A DNA stretch of 64,000 nt from Pseudomonas kairouanensis (GTDB taxonomy: Bacteria; Pseudomonadota; Gammaproteobacteria; Pseudomonadales; Pseudomonadaceae): the NCBI RefSeq assembly GCF_004682055.1, contig NZ_QUZU01000013.1, forward strand, positions 1 to 64,000, read 5' to 3'. The notes below the pieces were generated by a model that saw nothing but the letters and a program-made list of their open reading frames with translations, was not told where the DNA came from and did not search any database. Of the stretch, positions 54,734-63,995 are shown in pieces. The number at the start of each line of letters is the position of its first letter. Position 1 is the first letter of the stretch. The translations under genes and the position numbers were made by a program.

Positions 54734-57465
54734 AGACACTACCGTTACGGGCCACTCAACGCCTGCAATTTCACAAGGGCTTTACCCTGGACGACGCGGC
54801 GGCGCTGGTGCCGTACTTCGCCAAGCTGGGGATCAGCCATCTGTACGCCTCGCCGCTGCTCAGCGCCCGCGCCGGCTCCATGCATGGCTACGACGTGGTC
54901 GACCCCACCCGCGTCAATCCGGAACTGGGCGGTGAGCCTGCGTTGCGTCGCCTGGTCAGCGCACTGCGTGAAAACGATATGGGGCTGATCCTCGATATCG
55001 TCTCCAACCACATGGCGGTGGGCGGTGCCGATAACCCCTGGTGGCTGGACCTGCTGGAGTGGGGTCGTTTGAGCCCCTACAGCGAATTCTTCGATATCCA
55101 GTGGCACTCGCCCGATCCGTTGCTCAAGGGCCAATTGCTGATGCCGTTCCTGGGCAGTGACTACGGCGAAGCCTTGCAGACCGGCACTGTGGCGCTGCGG
55201 TTCGACGCCACCCACGGCACGTTCTACGTCGAGCATTACGAACACCGCTTCCCGATCTGCCCACGGGATTACGCCGCGATTCTGGGTCACGATGAATTGC
55301 TCAGGCCGCTGTCCGAGCGTTTCAGCGCCCTCGCCTACCAGGACGACGCCTACCACGAAGCCGCGTGGCTCAAACAAGCGCTGGCCGAGCGGGCGACCGA
55401 AGACGAGGTGCGCCACGCCATCGAGCAACAAGTGGCGGCGTTCGACTTTGACCGCCTGCATCGATTACTGGAACAACAGGCCTACCGCCTCGCCAGCTGG
55501 CGTACGGCAGCGGACGATATCAACTGGCGGCGCTTTTTCGACGTCAATGAACTGGGCGGCCTGCGGGTGGAACGCAGTGCGGTGTTCGAGGCCACCCACG
55601 GCAAGATCTTCGAGTTGATCAGCGAAGGCCTGGTGGACGGCCTGCGCATCGACCACATCGACGGGTTGGCCGACCCGCGTGGCTATTGCCGTAAGTTGCG
55701 CCGTCGGGTCGACGCATTGTCACCGCAACGGCACTTGCCGATCTTCGTCGAGAAGATCCTCGGCGAAGGCGAAACCCTGCGCGACGACTGGCAGGTGGAT
55801 GGCACTACCGGCTACGAATTCATGAACCAGTTGTCGCTGCTGCAGCATCATCCCGACGGCTTCGAACCCTTGGCCGACCTATGGACTCGCCACAGCGAAC
55901 GCCCGTCGGCCTTTATTGAAGAGGCTCGGCTGGCTCGCCAGCAAATCCTCAATGGCTCCCTGGGCGGCGACTTTGAAAGCGTGGCCCAGGCGCTGCTGCA
56001 AGTGGCCCGCGACGATGTGATGACCCGCGACCTGACCCTGGGCGCGATCCGCCGGGCCTTGCAGGCGTTGATCGTGCACTTCCCGGTGTACCGCACCTAT
56101 ATCAGTGCCCGTGGCCGCAGCGCCGCCGACGAAAAACTGTTCCAGCAGGCCATGGACGGGGCGCGCACCACCCTGGGCGAAGGCGACTGGCCGGTGCTGG
56201 ACCACCTGGCCAACTGGTTGGGCGGCCAACCGTGGCGTGATCGCCCGGTGGGCCGTGAACGCAAGATCCTCAAGCATGCCTGCGTGCGCTTTCAGCAATT
56301 GACCTCGCCTGCTGCCGCCAAGGCGGTGGAAGACACCGCGTTCTATCGCTCGGCGGTGCTGCTGTCGCGTAACGATGTGGGGTTCAGCACCGAACAATTC
56401 AGCGCGCCGTTGGCCGATTTTCATGCGGTCAACCAACAGCGCCTGCAGCACTTCCCGGATAACCTGCTGGCCACCGCCACCCACGATCACAAGCGCGGCG
56501 AAGACACCCGCGCACGCTTGGCAGTCCTCAGTGAGCACGCGCCTTGGTTTGTCGAACAGGTAGAGCACTGGCGTACGCTCGCGGCCCCCCTGCGTACCGA
56601 GGGCAGCCCATCGGCCGGCGACGAATTGATCCTGTATCAAGTGTTGCTGGGCAGCTGGCCGTTGGACCAGGGCAATGAGTTCGAAGGCTATCAACAGCGC
56701 TTATGGCAGTGGCAACAAAAGGCCCTGCGCGAAGCCAAGCTGGACAGCAGTTGGAGCGCGCCCAACGAGGCGTATGAGCAAGGGGTGCAAGCGTTCCTGT
56801 CACGCCTGTTGCTCCGCGACGAAGGCCTGGCACTGCGTACTGCCATCGGTAAAGCCGCCCACGTCATCGCCCCGGCCGGTGCGCTCAATGGCTTGGCGCA
56901 AACCTTGCTTCGTATGACCGTGCCGGGTGTGCCGGACCTGTACCAGGGCGATGAGTTCTGGGACTTCAGCCTGGTCGACCCGGACAATCGGCGGCCGGTG
57001 GATTACGCGGCCCGGCAACAGGCATTGGATACGCCGCCGGACATTGGCGAACTGTTGGTCAACTGGCGTGACGGGCGCATCAAACAGGCCTTGATCGCCC
57101 AGGTGCTGGCCTTGCGCAAGGCCCATCCTGAGGTGTTTCGCAGGGGTGCCTACACACCGTTGCAAGTGGTCGGCGAACACGCCGAGCGGGTGGTCGCATT
57201 CTGTCGCGAACACCAGGGCCGATACCTGTTGGTGGTGGTGCCACGCTGGCCCCATCAGGTGCTGGAAAAGGGTGTAACTCCCCACATCAATGCGCAGGTT
57301 TGGGGCGATACACGGGTGAAATTACCGTTCGCCGTGCCAACACAAAACTGGAAGGGACTTTTTCATACAGGCGCAGTCACACCAGACAAGGAGTTGTTGG
57401 TCAGCACTGCCCTGGGGGATTTCCCGGTCAATGTCCTTATCAATCCTGATGATCAAGAAAGCTGA
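54730..57465 (+). CDS. treY: Maltooligosyltrehalose synthase
   Basis: GH13 isomerase of 911 residues converting the reducing-end alpha-1,4 linkage of glucan to the alpha,alpha-1,1 linkage of trehalose. N-terminal signature YASPLLSARAGSMHGYDVVD, ILDIVSNHMAV, nucleophile region LRIDHIDGLADP, IFVEKILGEGE, TATHDHKRGEDTRAR, and a C-terminal VPDLYQGDEFWDFSLVDPDNRRPVD. Start ATG overlaps the malQ stop (ATGA). Confidence 0.95.
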   Translation: MKTLPLRATQRLQFHKGFTLDDAAALVPYFAKLGISHLYASPLLSARAGSMHGYDVVDPTRVNPELGGEPALRRLVSALRENDMGLILDIVSNHMAVGGADNPWWLDLLEWGRLSPYSEFFDIQWHSPDPLLKGQLLMPFLGSDYGEALQTGTVALRFDATHGTFYVEHYEHRFPICPRDYAAILGHDELLRPLSERFSALAYQDDAYHEAAWLKQALAERATEDEVRHAIEQQVAAFDFDRLHRLLEQQAYRLASWRTAADDINWRRFFDVNELGGLRVERSAVFEATHGKIFELISEGLVDGLRIDHIDGLADPRGYCRKLRRRVDALSPQRHLPIFVEKILGEGETLRDDWQVDGTTGYEFMNQLSLLQHHPDGFEPLADLWTRHSERPSAFIEEARLARQQILNGSLGGDFESVAQALLQVARDDVMTRDLTLGAIRRALQALIVHFPVYRTYISARGRSAADEKLFQQAMDGARTTLGEGDWPVLDHLANWLGGQPWRDRPVGRERKILKHACVRFQQLTSPAAAKAVEDTAFYRSAVLLSRNDVGFSTEQFSAPLADFHAVNQQRLQHFPDNLLATATHDHKRGEDTRARLAVLSEHAPWFVEQVEHWRTLAAPLRTEGSPSAGDELILYQVLLGSWPLDQGNEFEGYQQRLWQWQQKALREAKLDSSWSAPNEAYEQGVQAFLSRLLLRDEGLALRTAIGKAAHVIAPAGALNGLAQTLLRMTVPGVPDLYQGDEFWDFSLVDPDNRRPVDYAARQQALDTPPDIGELLVNWRDGRIKQALIAQVLALRKAHPEVFRRGAYTPLQVVGEHAERVVAFCREHQGRYLLVVVPRWPHQVLEKGVTPHINAQVWGDTRVKLPFAVPTQNWKGLFHTGAVTPDKELLVSTALGDFPVNVLINPDDQES

Positions 57466-57489
57466 ACATTTTCTGTGAGGAGCATTGCG

Positions 57490-57759
57490 ATGAGTACTGA
57501 AGACAAACGCATACGCGAGTTAGCGCATCAGATCTGGGAGTCAGAAGGCAAACCCCATGGCGAGGATGCGCGGCACTGGGAGATGGCGCGCAAGCTGGCG
57601 GAAGCCGAAGCGCTGACGCCGAGCAAATCCAAGGCGGGCGCCAAGCCCAAGCCCGCCGCCAAGCCGGCTGCGAAAGCCAAGCCCCCTGCGCCGCCAGCCA
57701 GCAAGCCGACTGCACCGGCGGCTAAAAAGCCACCGGCGCCGAAGAAGCCCAAACCTTAG
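57490..57759 (+). CDS. DUF2934 protein with Lys/Pro/Ala-rich tail
   Basis: 89 residues. The first ~40 are a DUF2934 domain (IRELAHQIWESEGKPHG, HWEMARKLAEAE). The rest is a low-complexity K/P/A tail of the histone H1-like type. The same small gene lies between treY and glgX in P. aeruginosa (PA2161). ATG 57490 has GAGGAG nine bases upstream. Role unknown; the basic tail suggests nucleic acid or glucan binding (speculation). Confidence 0.85.
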   Translation: MSTEDKRIRELAHQIWESEGKPHGEDARHWEMARKLAEAEALTPSKSKAGAKPKPAAKPAAKAKPPAPPASKPTAPAAKKPPAPKKPKP

Positions 57760-57775
57760 GCGGTCACGCCTGTTG

Positions 57776-57811
57776 AGCCCCCTTGCGATGCCGTCGCAAG
57801 GGGGCTATTTC
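57776..57811 (+). terminator. Terminator between DUF2934 and glgX
   Basis: AGCCCCCTTGCGA-TGCCG-TCGCAAGGGGGCT is a perfect 13-base stem with a 5-base loop followed by ATTTC. It should divide glgX from the upstream genes, at least in part. Confidence 0.75.
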
Positions 57812-57889
57812 ATGACTCATCTCTTCAGCTGAACCTTCATCAGCACGGCCGCGTTCGGCCCGGAAAAAGACCTTTGCAGGAGCAGCACC

Positions 57890-60049
57890 ATGAGCAAACC
57901 GGATAAAACCCCATCGACGCCGAGCCACGAGCCGTCGCGGATACGTGAAGGTTTGCCCTTCCCCCTCGGCGCTACCTGGGATGGCCTGGGGGTCAACTTT
58001 GCGTTGTTTTCGGCCAACGCCACCAAGGTAGAACTGTGCCTGTTCGATGACGCCGGCGAAGTGGAGCTCGAACGCATCGAACTGCCCGAATACACCGACG
58101 AAACCTTCCACGGCTACCTGCCCGACGCCCATCCCGGCCTGATCTATGGCTATCGCGTCTACGGTGCTTACGACCCGGCCAATGGTCATCGTTTCAACCA
58201 CAACAAGCTGCTGATCGACCCCTATGCCAAGCAACTGGTGGGCGAGCTCAAATGGTCGGAAGCGTTGTTTGGCTACACCATCGGCCACCCCGATGATGAC
58301 CTCAGCTTCGACGAGCGCGACAGCGCCCCGTTCGTGCCCAAATGCAAGGTGATCGACCCGGCCCACACCTGGGGCAACGACCAGCCAGTGCGCGTGCCCT
58401 GGGACCGTACGATCATTTACGAAACCCACCTGCGCGGCATCAGCATGCGTCACCCTTCGGTCGGCGAGTCGGTGCGCGGTACCTGTGCCGGGTTGATGGA
58501 GGACGATGTGCTCAAGCACATTCGCCAGTTGGGTATTTCATCGGTGGAACTGCTGCCGGTGCACGCCTTCGTCAACGACCAGCATCTGCTGGAAAAGGGC
58601 ATGACCAACTACTGGGGCTACAACAGCATCGCGTTTTTCGCCCCCGACCCTCGTTACTTGGCCAGCGGCAAGATCGCCGAATTCAAGGAAATGGTCGCGC
58701 ACCTGCATGAGCAGAAACTCGAAGTGATCCTCGATGTGGTCTACAACCACACCGCCGAGGGCAACGAGCGCGGCCCTACCCTGTCGATGCGCGGCATCGA
58801 CAACGCCTCCTACTATCGGCTGATGCCTGACGACAAGCGCTTCTATATCAACGATTCGGGCACCGGCAATACGCTGGATCTGAGCCACCCGTGCGTGCTG
58901 CAGATGGTCACCGACTCCCTGCGCTACTGGGCCACGGAAATGCACGTCGATGGGTTCCGCTTCGACCTGGCGACCATCCTGGGGCGTTACCGTGACGGCT
59001 TTGATGAGCGCCACAGCTTCCTCGTGGCCTGCCGCCAGGACCCGGTGCTGCGCCAGCTCAAGCTCATCGCCGAGCCCTGGGACTGCGGCCCCGGCGGCTA
59101 TCAGGTGGGCAACTTTCCGCCGGGCTGGGTGGAATGGAACGACCGCTTCCGCGATACCGTACGTGCCTTCTGGAAAGGCGACGACGGGCAGTTGGCAGAC
59201 TTTGCCGCACGCATGACCGCCTCGGGCGAGATGTTCAACCACCGTGGGCGCAGGCCCTACAGCTCGGTGAACTTCATCACCGCCCACGACGGTTTCACCT
59301 TGCACGACCTGGTGTCGTACAACGACAAGCACAACGAAGCCAACGACGAGAACAATCAGGACGGCAGCAACAACAACCTGTCCTGGAACCATGGCGTCGA
59401 AGGCCCCACTGACGACCCGGAAATCAATGCGCTGCGCCTGCGCCAGATGCGCAACTTCTTCGCCACCCTGTTGCTGGCCCAGGGCACGCCCATGCTGGTG
59501 GCAGGTGACGAATTCGCCCGCACCCAGCACGGCAACAACAACGCTTACTGCCAGGACAGCGAAATCGGTTGGGTCAACTGGGACCTGGATGAGGACGGCA
59601 AGGCCCTGCTCAAGTTTGTAAAGCGCCTGATCAAGCTACGCTTGGCCTATCCGATCCTGCGCCGTGGCCGCTTCCTGGTGGGCGACTACAACGAGGACAT
59701 CGGGGTTAAAGACGTGACGTGGCTGGCGCCAGACGGCAACGAAATGACCACCGAACAGTGGCAGGACAGCCATGGGCGCTGCCTGGGCATGCTGATGGAT
59801 GGCCGCGCGCAGGAAACCGGGATCCGCCGACCTGGGGCGGATGCCACCCTGTTGCTGGTGGTGAATGCGCACCACGACATGGTCAATTTCCGTCTGCCAC
59901 CGGTACCTGAGGGTGGGTTCTGGACCTGCATGGTCGACACCAATCAAACCTCGGTGCGCGGCCAGGAACGGTTTGAATTCGATCACGAATACGCCGTCAC
60001 CGGCCGTTCACTGTTGCTGTTCGAGTTGCAATACGAGGAAGAGGTGTGA
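57890..60049 (+). CDS. glgX: Glycogen debranching enzyme GlgX
   Basis: GH13 isoamylase-type enzyme of 719 residues removing alpha-1,6 side chains from limit glucan. N-terminal CBM48 (FPLGATWDGLGVNFALFSANA), YETHLRGISMRHPSV, LDVVYNHTAEG, nucleophile region VDGFRFDLATILGR, acid/base LIAEPWDCGPGGYQVGNFPPGW and FITAHDGFTL. RBS CAGGAG. Its stop is one base before the next gene. Confidence 0.95.
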   Translation: MSKPDKTPSTPSHEPSRIREGLPFPLGATWDGLGVNFALFSANATKVELCLFDDAGEVELERIELPEYTDETFHGYLPDAHPGLIYGYRVYGAYDPANGHRFNHNKLLIDPYAKQLVGELKWSEALFGYTIGHPDDDLSFDERDSAPFVPKCKVIDPAHTWGNDQPVRVPWDRTIIYETHLRGISMRHPSVGESVRGTCAGLMEDDVLKHIRQLGISSVELLPVHAFVNDQHLLEKGMTNYWGYNSIAFFAPDPRYLASGKIAEFKEMVAHLHEQKLEVILDVVYNHTAEGNERGPTLSMRGIDNASYYRLMPDDKRFYINDSGTGNTLDLSHPCVLQMVTDSLRYWATEMHVDGFRFDLATILGRYRDGFDERHSFLVACRQDPVLRQLKLIAEPWDCGPGGYQVGNFPPGWVEWNDRFRDTVRAFWKGDDGQLADFAARMTASGEMFNHRGRRPYSSVNFITAHDGFTLHDLVSYNDKHNEANDENNQDGSNNNLSWNHGVEGPTDDPEINALRLRQMRNFFATLLLAQGTPMLVAGDEFARTQHGNNNAYCQDSEIGWVNWDLDEDGKALLKFVKRLIKLRLAYPILRRGRFLVGDYNEDIGVKDVTWLAPDGNEMTTEQWQDSHGRCLGMLMDGRAQETGIRRPGADATLLLVVNAHHDMVNFRLPPVPEGGFWTCMVDTNQTSVRGQERFEFDHEYAVTGRSLLLFELQYEEEV

Positions 60050-60050
60050 C

Positions 60051-61049
60051 ATGGCACTGCATGGATTCCTTCAAGGCTACCGGGGTTACGCGGACACGCA
60101 GGCCTTGGGCGCGGCCCTGAGGGCACTTCAGGAAGAAGGCCTGGACCAACTGCCATTGCCAGGTAGCGGCCAGACGCTGGAGCGGTTCAGCGGGCTGGCC
60201 CAAGTTGCCGGCCATGACCTGCGCCTGTGCAAGCTGTTCGAGGGGCACACGGACGCCTTGGCGATCATTGCTGAGCTTGATCATGCCTTGCCGCCCCACG
60301 GCAGTACGTGGGGCATGTGGGCCGCTGAACCGCCCCAAGCCAAAGTGCGCGTGCGCCACGACGGTGAGTGGTTGGTGGTGGAGGGTCGCAAGGCATGGTG
60401 CTCCGGCGCGGCGGTGGTGAGCCACGGATTGTTGACCGCCTGGGACGAGGAGGATCGCCAGCAACTGGTGGCAGTGCAGATGCAGCAGCCGGGTATCAAG
60501 GTCACGAGCGAGGGCTGGAATGCCGTGGGAATGGCGGCTACCGGCAGTGTCGAGGTGGTGTTCAAAGAGGCACGCGGGCTGGCGGTGGGTGGGCCAGGGG
60601 ATTACCTGTCCCGCCCAGGCTTCTGGCACGGCGGGATCGGTATTGCCGCCTGCTGGTACGGCGGGGCGCAACGCCTGGGGGAAATGCTGCGCGCGCAGTG
60701 CAGCAAGCGGCCGGAGCCCCACGCGCTGGCGCATCTGGGTGCAGTGGACAGTGCCTTGAACAGCGCCGCGTGCGTGCTGCGCGCCAGTGCGCAGCGAGTT
60801 GATCGCGAGCCTTTCGCCGATGCCCGGCAGTGGGCCCAACAAGCGCGCGCCTGCATTGAGGATACGGTGGAACAGGTGATTCATCACGTGGGCCGGGCTG
60901 TGGGTGCGGGGCCGTTTTGCAAGGACCCGCACTTTGCCCAGTTGATGGCCGACCTGCCGGTGTATGTGCGCCAAAGCCACGCCGAACGTGACCTTGCGGC
61001 CCTCGGCGAGCAGGTGGCGAGCCAGCCTAACGGGAGGTGGCAGTTATGA
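60051..61049 (+). CDS. Acyl-CoA dehydrogenase-like protein
   Basis: 332 residues, shorter than the usual ~380. The middle beta-domain is recognisable (GMWAAEPPQAKVRVRHDGE, VVEGRKAWCSGA, EGWNAVGMAATGSVEV), with helical ends. The catalytic Glu is not obvious. ATG 60051 directly follows glgX; the reading frame extends upstream inside glgX but without support. It is the first gene of a tightly packed cassette with PIG-L, methyltransferase and GT2 genes. The substrate is unknown. Confidence 0.82.
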   Translation: MALHGFLQGYRGYADTQALGAALRALQEEGLDQLPLPGSGQTLERFSGLAQVAGHDLRLCKLFEGHTDALAIIAELDHALPPHGSTWGMWAAEPPQAKVRVRHDGEWLVVEGRKAWCSGAAVVSHGLLTAWDEEDRQQLVAVQMQQPGIKVTSEGWNAVGMAATGSVEVVFKEARGLAVGGPGDYLSRPGFWHGGIGIAACWYGGAQRLGEMLRAQCSKRPEPHALAHLGAVDSALNSAACVLRASAQRVDREPFADARQWAQQARACIEDTVEQVIHHVGRAVGAGPFCKDPHFAQLMADLPVYVRQSHAERDLAALGEQVASQPNGRWQL

Positions 61050-61804
61050 AACCCAACCCGATCATTGGCCAAGGCACGCCGGTACAGCATTGGCAGTCCT
61101 CGACCCGACTGGCCGAAATGGAGCAGGTAAGCGTCGCGCAGTTGGTGCCCGAAGGGTGTCGCGCGGTGATTATCGCGCCGCACCCGGACGATGAAGTGCT
61201 CGGTTGCGGTGGCCTGCTGCAAGGCCTGGCAGCGTTGGGCCGGGCCGTCCAGCTGATCTCCGTCACCGATGGCAGCGCCAGTCACCCAGGCTCGCGACGC
61301 TGGCCGGTCGAGCGCCTGAGCGTGGTGCGTCCGCAGGAGTCGGCCCAGGCCCTGCACCGCCTGGGCTTGCCATTGCACAGCCTGAAGTGGTTACGCGCAG
61401 GCTTCGCCGACAGCCAAGTGGCTGCGCGGGAGGCTGAACTTGCAGCGTTTATCCAGCGTCACCTCAAACCCACCGACAAGGTGTTCACCACCTGGCGCGA
61501 AGACGGCCATTGCGACCATGAAGCCGTCGGCCGTGCTAGTGCCAAAGCCGCAGAAGCCGTGGGCGCAACGCTGTATGAGCTACCCGTGTGGACCTGGCAT
61601 TGGGCAACCGCCGAAGACAGCCAGGTGCCCTGGCACCGTGCGCGCAAAATCCCGCTTAACTGCGCTGCCATCGCACGCAAGCGTCATGCGATTCATGCCT
61701 TCGCCAGCCAGCTGGAAGGCGACCCGCAGATTGGCCTGCCCCCGGTACTGGCGCCCTATGTCGTGGAGCGCTTGTTGCTGCCGTTTGAAGTGGTGTTTGT
61801 ATGA
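61046..61804 (+). CDS. PIG-L family deacetylase (first copy)
   Basis: LmbE/PIG-L zinc hydrolase of 252 residues acting on N-acetylated sugars or similar. The metal and catalytic motif APHPDDEVLGCGG is intact, and a second motif EDGHCDHEAVG supplies the other His ligand. The start overlaps the dehydrogenase stop (ATGA) and its end overlaps the methyltransferase start. A diverged second copy lies at 63234-63995. Confidence 0.9.
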   Translation: MKPNPIIGQGTPVQHWQSSTRLAEMEQVSVAQLVPEGCRAVIIAPHPDDEVLGCGGLLQGLAALGRAVQLISVTDGSASHPGSRRWPVERLSVVRPQESAQALHRLGLPLHSLKWLRAGFADSQVAAREAELAAFIQRHLKPTDKVFTTWREDGHCDHEAVGRASAKAAEAVGATLYELPVWTWHWATAEDSQVPWHRARKIPLNCAAIARKRHAIHAFASQLEGDPQIGLPPVLAPYVVERLLLPFEVVFV

Positions 61805-62400
61805 GTGTGAGCACGCCGTATTTCGATGAACTGTTTGCCGGCAACGATGACCCCTGGGCTTTTCGTCAGCGCTGGTATGAACGGCGTAAACGCGCGCTGA
61901 CCCTGGCTTTGCTGACCCGCCCGCGCTATGCCTCGGTGTTCGAACCCGGCTGTGCCAACGGTGAGTTGAGCGCAGAATTGGCCCCCCGCTGTGACCGTCT
62001 GCTGTGCTGTGACACCGCCAGCGCCGCCGTCTCCCTGGCCAAGACGCGTTTAGTCGGGTTTACCCATGCCCAGGTCCAGCAATGGCGGTTGCCTGAACAA
62101 TGGCCTGCGGGGCCCTTCGACCTGATTGTCTTGAGCGAGTTGTGTTACTACCTCGACGCCAATGACTTCAACCGCCTGATCGACCTGGCCCTCGCCTCCT
62201 TGAGCGATGACGGCCAACTGCTCGCCTGCCACTGGCGCCCCACCATCGAGGGCTGCCCGCAAAACGCCGAGCAGATACACGCGTTGCTCCAGCAGCGTCT
62301 GGAGATGCCACGCGTGGCAAGCCTTCATGAACACGACTTTCTTCTCGACCTGTGGAGCCGTGACGGCACCTCGGTTGCCACCCTTGAGGGCTTGCGATGA
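61801..62400 (+). CDS. SAM-dependent methyltransferase, NodS-like
   Basis: 199 residues. Class I motif I is EPGCANGELS, then LLCCDTASAAVSLAKTR and the post-motif FDLIVLSELCYYLD. The N-terminal DPWAFRQRWYERRKRALTL is characteristic of NodS-type N-methyltransferases. It overlaps both neighbours by four bases, so it is translated together with PIG-L and GT2. Substrate unknown; an amino sugar freed by the deacetylase is an attractive guess. Confidence 0.85.
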   Translation: MSVSTPYFDELFAGNDDPWAFRQRWYERRKRALTLALLTRPRYASVFEPGCANGELSAELAPRCDRLLCCDTASAAVSLAKTRLVGFTHAQVQQWRLPEQWPAGPFDLIVLSELCYYLDANDFNRLIDLALASLSDDGQLLACHWRPTIEGCPQNAEQIHALLQQRLEMPRVASLHEHDFLLDLWSRDGTSVATLEGLR

Positions 62401-63056
62401 TCGGTATCCTGATCCCGGCACACAACGAAGAGGCACTGCTTGGCGAGTGCCTTGAAGCGGCCATAATCGCCGCCCAGCACCCGGGCCTGTTGGCTGAAAC
62501 CGTGCACATCCTGGTCATACTCGACAGTTGCAGCGATCGCAGCGCCGCAATCGCCCAAGCCTATGGCGTGCAGTCCTTGGAGGTACAGGCGCGCAATGTG
62601 GGGCATGTGCGTGGCGTGGGTGCGCGGCACCTGCTTAACCAGGGTGCACGCTGGATCTCCTGCACAGACGCCGACAGCCGCGTGGCCCCGGATTGGTTGG
62701 TGGCACAACTTGCGCTGGGCACCGACGCGGTATGTGGCACCGTAACCGTCGATGGCTGGAGCGAAGGCTTCGACGGGGCAGCGCAAATTCGCTATCACCA
62801 GGCGTATCAGGCACGCGATGGGCACCGGCATATTCACGGCGCCAACCTGGGGGTGAGCGCGGGGGCATATGTGCAAGCCGGCGGCTTCGAACCGCTGGCG
62901 TGTCATGAGGATGTGCAGTTGGTGCGTAACCTGGAACGCTGCGGTGCGTCCATCGCCTGGAGCCACGCGCCGCAAGTGACGACCAGCGCCCGCCTGGACT
63001 GCCGCGCGGCAGGTGGATTTGGTGATTACCTGAAAGGCTTGATGCAGGCGCTGTGA
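62397..63056 (+). CDS. Family 2 glycosyltransferase
   Basis: 219 residues, a compact GT-A domain without membrane helices. The nucleotide-sugar strand is IGILIPAHNEEALLGECLEA, the metal-binding DxD is CTDADSRV, and HEDVQLVRNL holds the catalytic acidic pair. It is the fourth gene of the cassette, overlapping the methyltransferase stop. The donor sugar and acceptor are unknown. Confidence 0.88.
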   Translation: MIGILIPAHNEEALLGECLEAAIIAAQHPGLLAETVHILVILDSCSDRSAAIAQAYGVQSLEVQARNVGHVRGVGARHLLNQGARWISCTDADSRVAPDWLVAQLALGTDAVCGTVTVDGWSEGFDGAAQIRYHQAYQARDGHRHIHGANLGVSAGAYVQAGGFEPLACHEDVQLVRNLERCGASIAWSHAPQVTTSARLDCRAAGGFGDYLKGLMQAL

Positions 63057-63233
63057 ATTTTCCACATTTCAAGATGTGAAAGCGCCGATTCCTTGACTAT
63101 GCTGATCACGCCTTGCCGGTAATCCAGGGTTGGAATGCCGTGCAGTCACCATGGCGGAGTCTGTGGTGAAAAAAAGAGTGTCGTCCCGTCCTCGGGGTAC
63201 GACCCAGCATCAATTGACAAGGATGTGTCATCC

Positions 63234-63995
63234 ATGAAACCTGCCTCCTTAGGCGAAGGCCGTCGCGGCCCCGCGCAAGTCTGGAACAGCGCCCCGCAGA
63301 TGGCGCAAATACCGGTTATCCACCCAAACACGCTGGTACTTCCGGGTGCACGCGTGGTAATCATTGCCCCGCACCCAGGCGATGAAGTATTGGCTTGTGG
63401 CGGTCTGCTGCAAGTGCTGAGCACCTTGGATCACCCGTTGAAACTGATTTCCGTGACTGACGGCAGCGCCAGCCACCCCGGCTCCAACGTGTGGCCGGCC
63501 AGCCGCTTGAGCGTGGTGCGGCCCCAGGAAAGCGTCGAAGCGCTGCGTCGCCTGGGCATGCCGTTGCACAGCCTGAAGTGGATCCGAGGGGGCTTTTGTG
63601 ACAACGCCCTGGCCGCTCGCGAACAACCCTTGAGCCAATTCATAGCGCGTTACCTGCAACCGGGGGATGTGGTGTTTACCACCTGGCGCAACGACGGCAA
63701 CGACGACCATGATGCCGTCGGCCGCGCCAGCGCCAAAGCCTGCGACCTGGTGGGTGCGCGCCTGTATGAGCTGCCGATCTGGGCGTGGCACTGGCCGGCG
63801 CGGGACGCTGCGATCATCCCGTGGCAGCGCGCACGCAAGGTACGCCTCGACACCTGGAGCGTCGCACGCAAGCTGCACGCCGCCCACGCCTATGCCAGCC
63901 AATTGGTGGGCGACCCCGAGATCGGCCTGCCACCGATGCTTGCCCAAGTGTTGCTGGAGCGCATGCGCGACCCGTACGAGATCGTGTTTTTCTAA
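63234..63995 (+). CDS. PIG-L family protein (second copy, altered active site)
   Basis: 253 residues from ATG 63234 (GTG 63225 in frame). It is clearly paralogous to the copy at 61046-61804: the segments LISVTDGSASHPGS, RLSVVRPQES and PLHSLKW are shared. The catalytic motif reads APHPGDEVLACGG: the first Asp of HPDDE, the general base in characterised members, is Gly, while the zinc-ligand Asp and the later DDHDAVG His remain. It may bind metal without normal deacetylation. It is separated from the GT2 gene by 177 bases and may have its own promoter. Confidence 0.88.
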   Translation: MKPASLGEGRRGPAQVWNSAPQMAQIPVIHPNTLVLPGARVVIIAPHPGDEVLACGGLLQVLSTLDHPLKLISVTDGSASHPGSNVWPASRLSVVRPQESVEALRRLGMPLHSLKWIRGGFCDNALAAREQPLSQFIARYLQPGDVVFTTWRNDGNDDHDAVGRASAKACDLVGARLYELPIWAWHWPARDAAIIPWQRARKVRLDTWSVARKLHAAHAYASQLVGDPEIGLPPMLAQVLLERMRDPYEIVFF

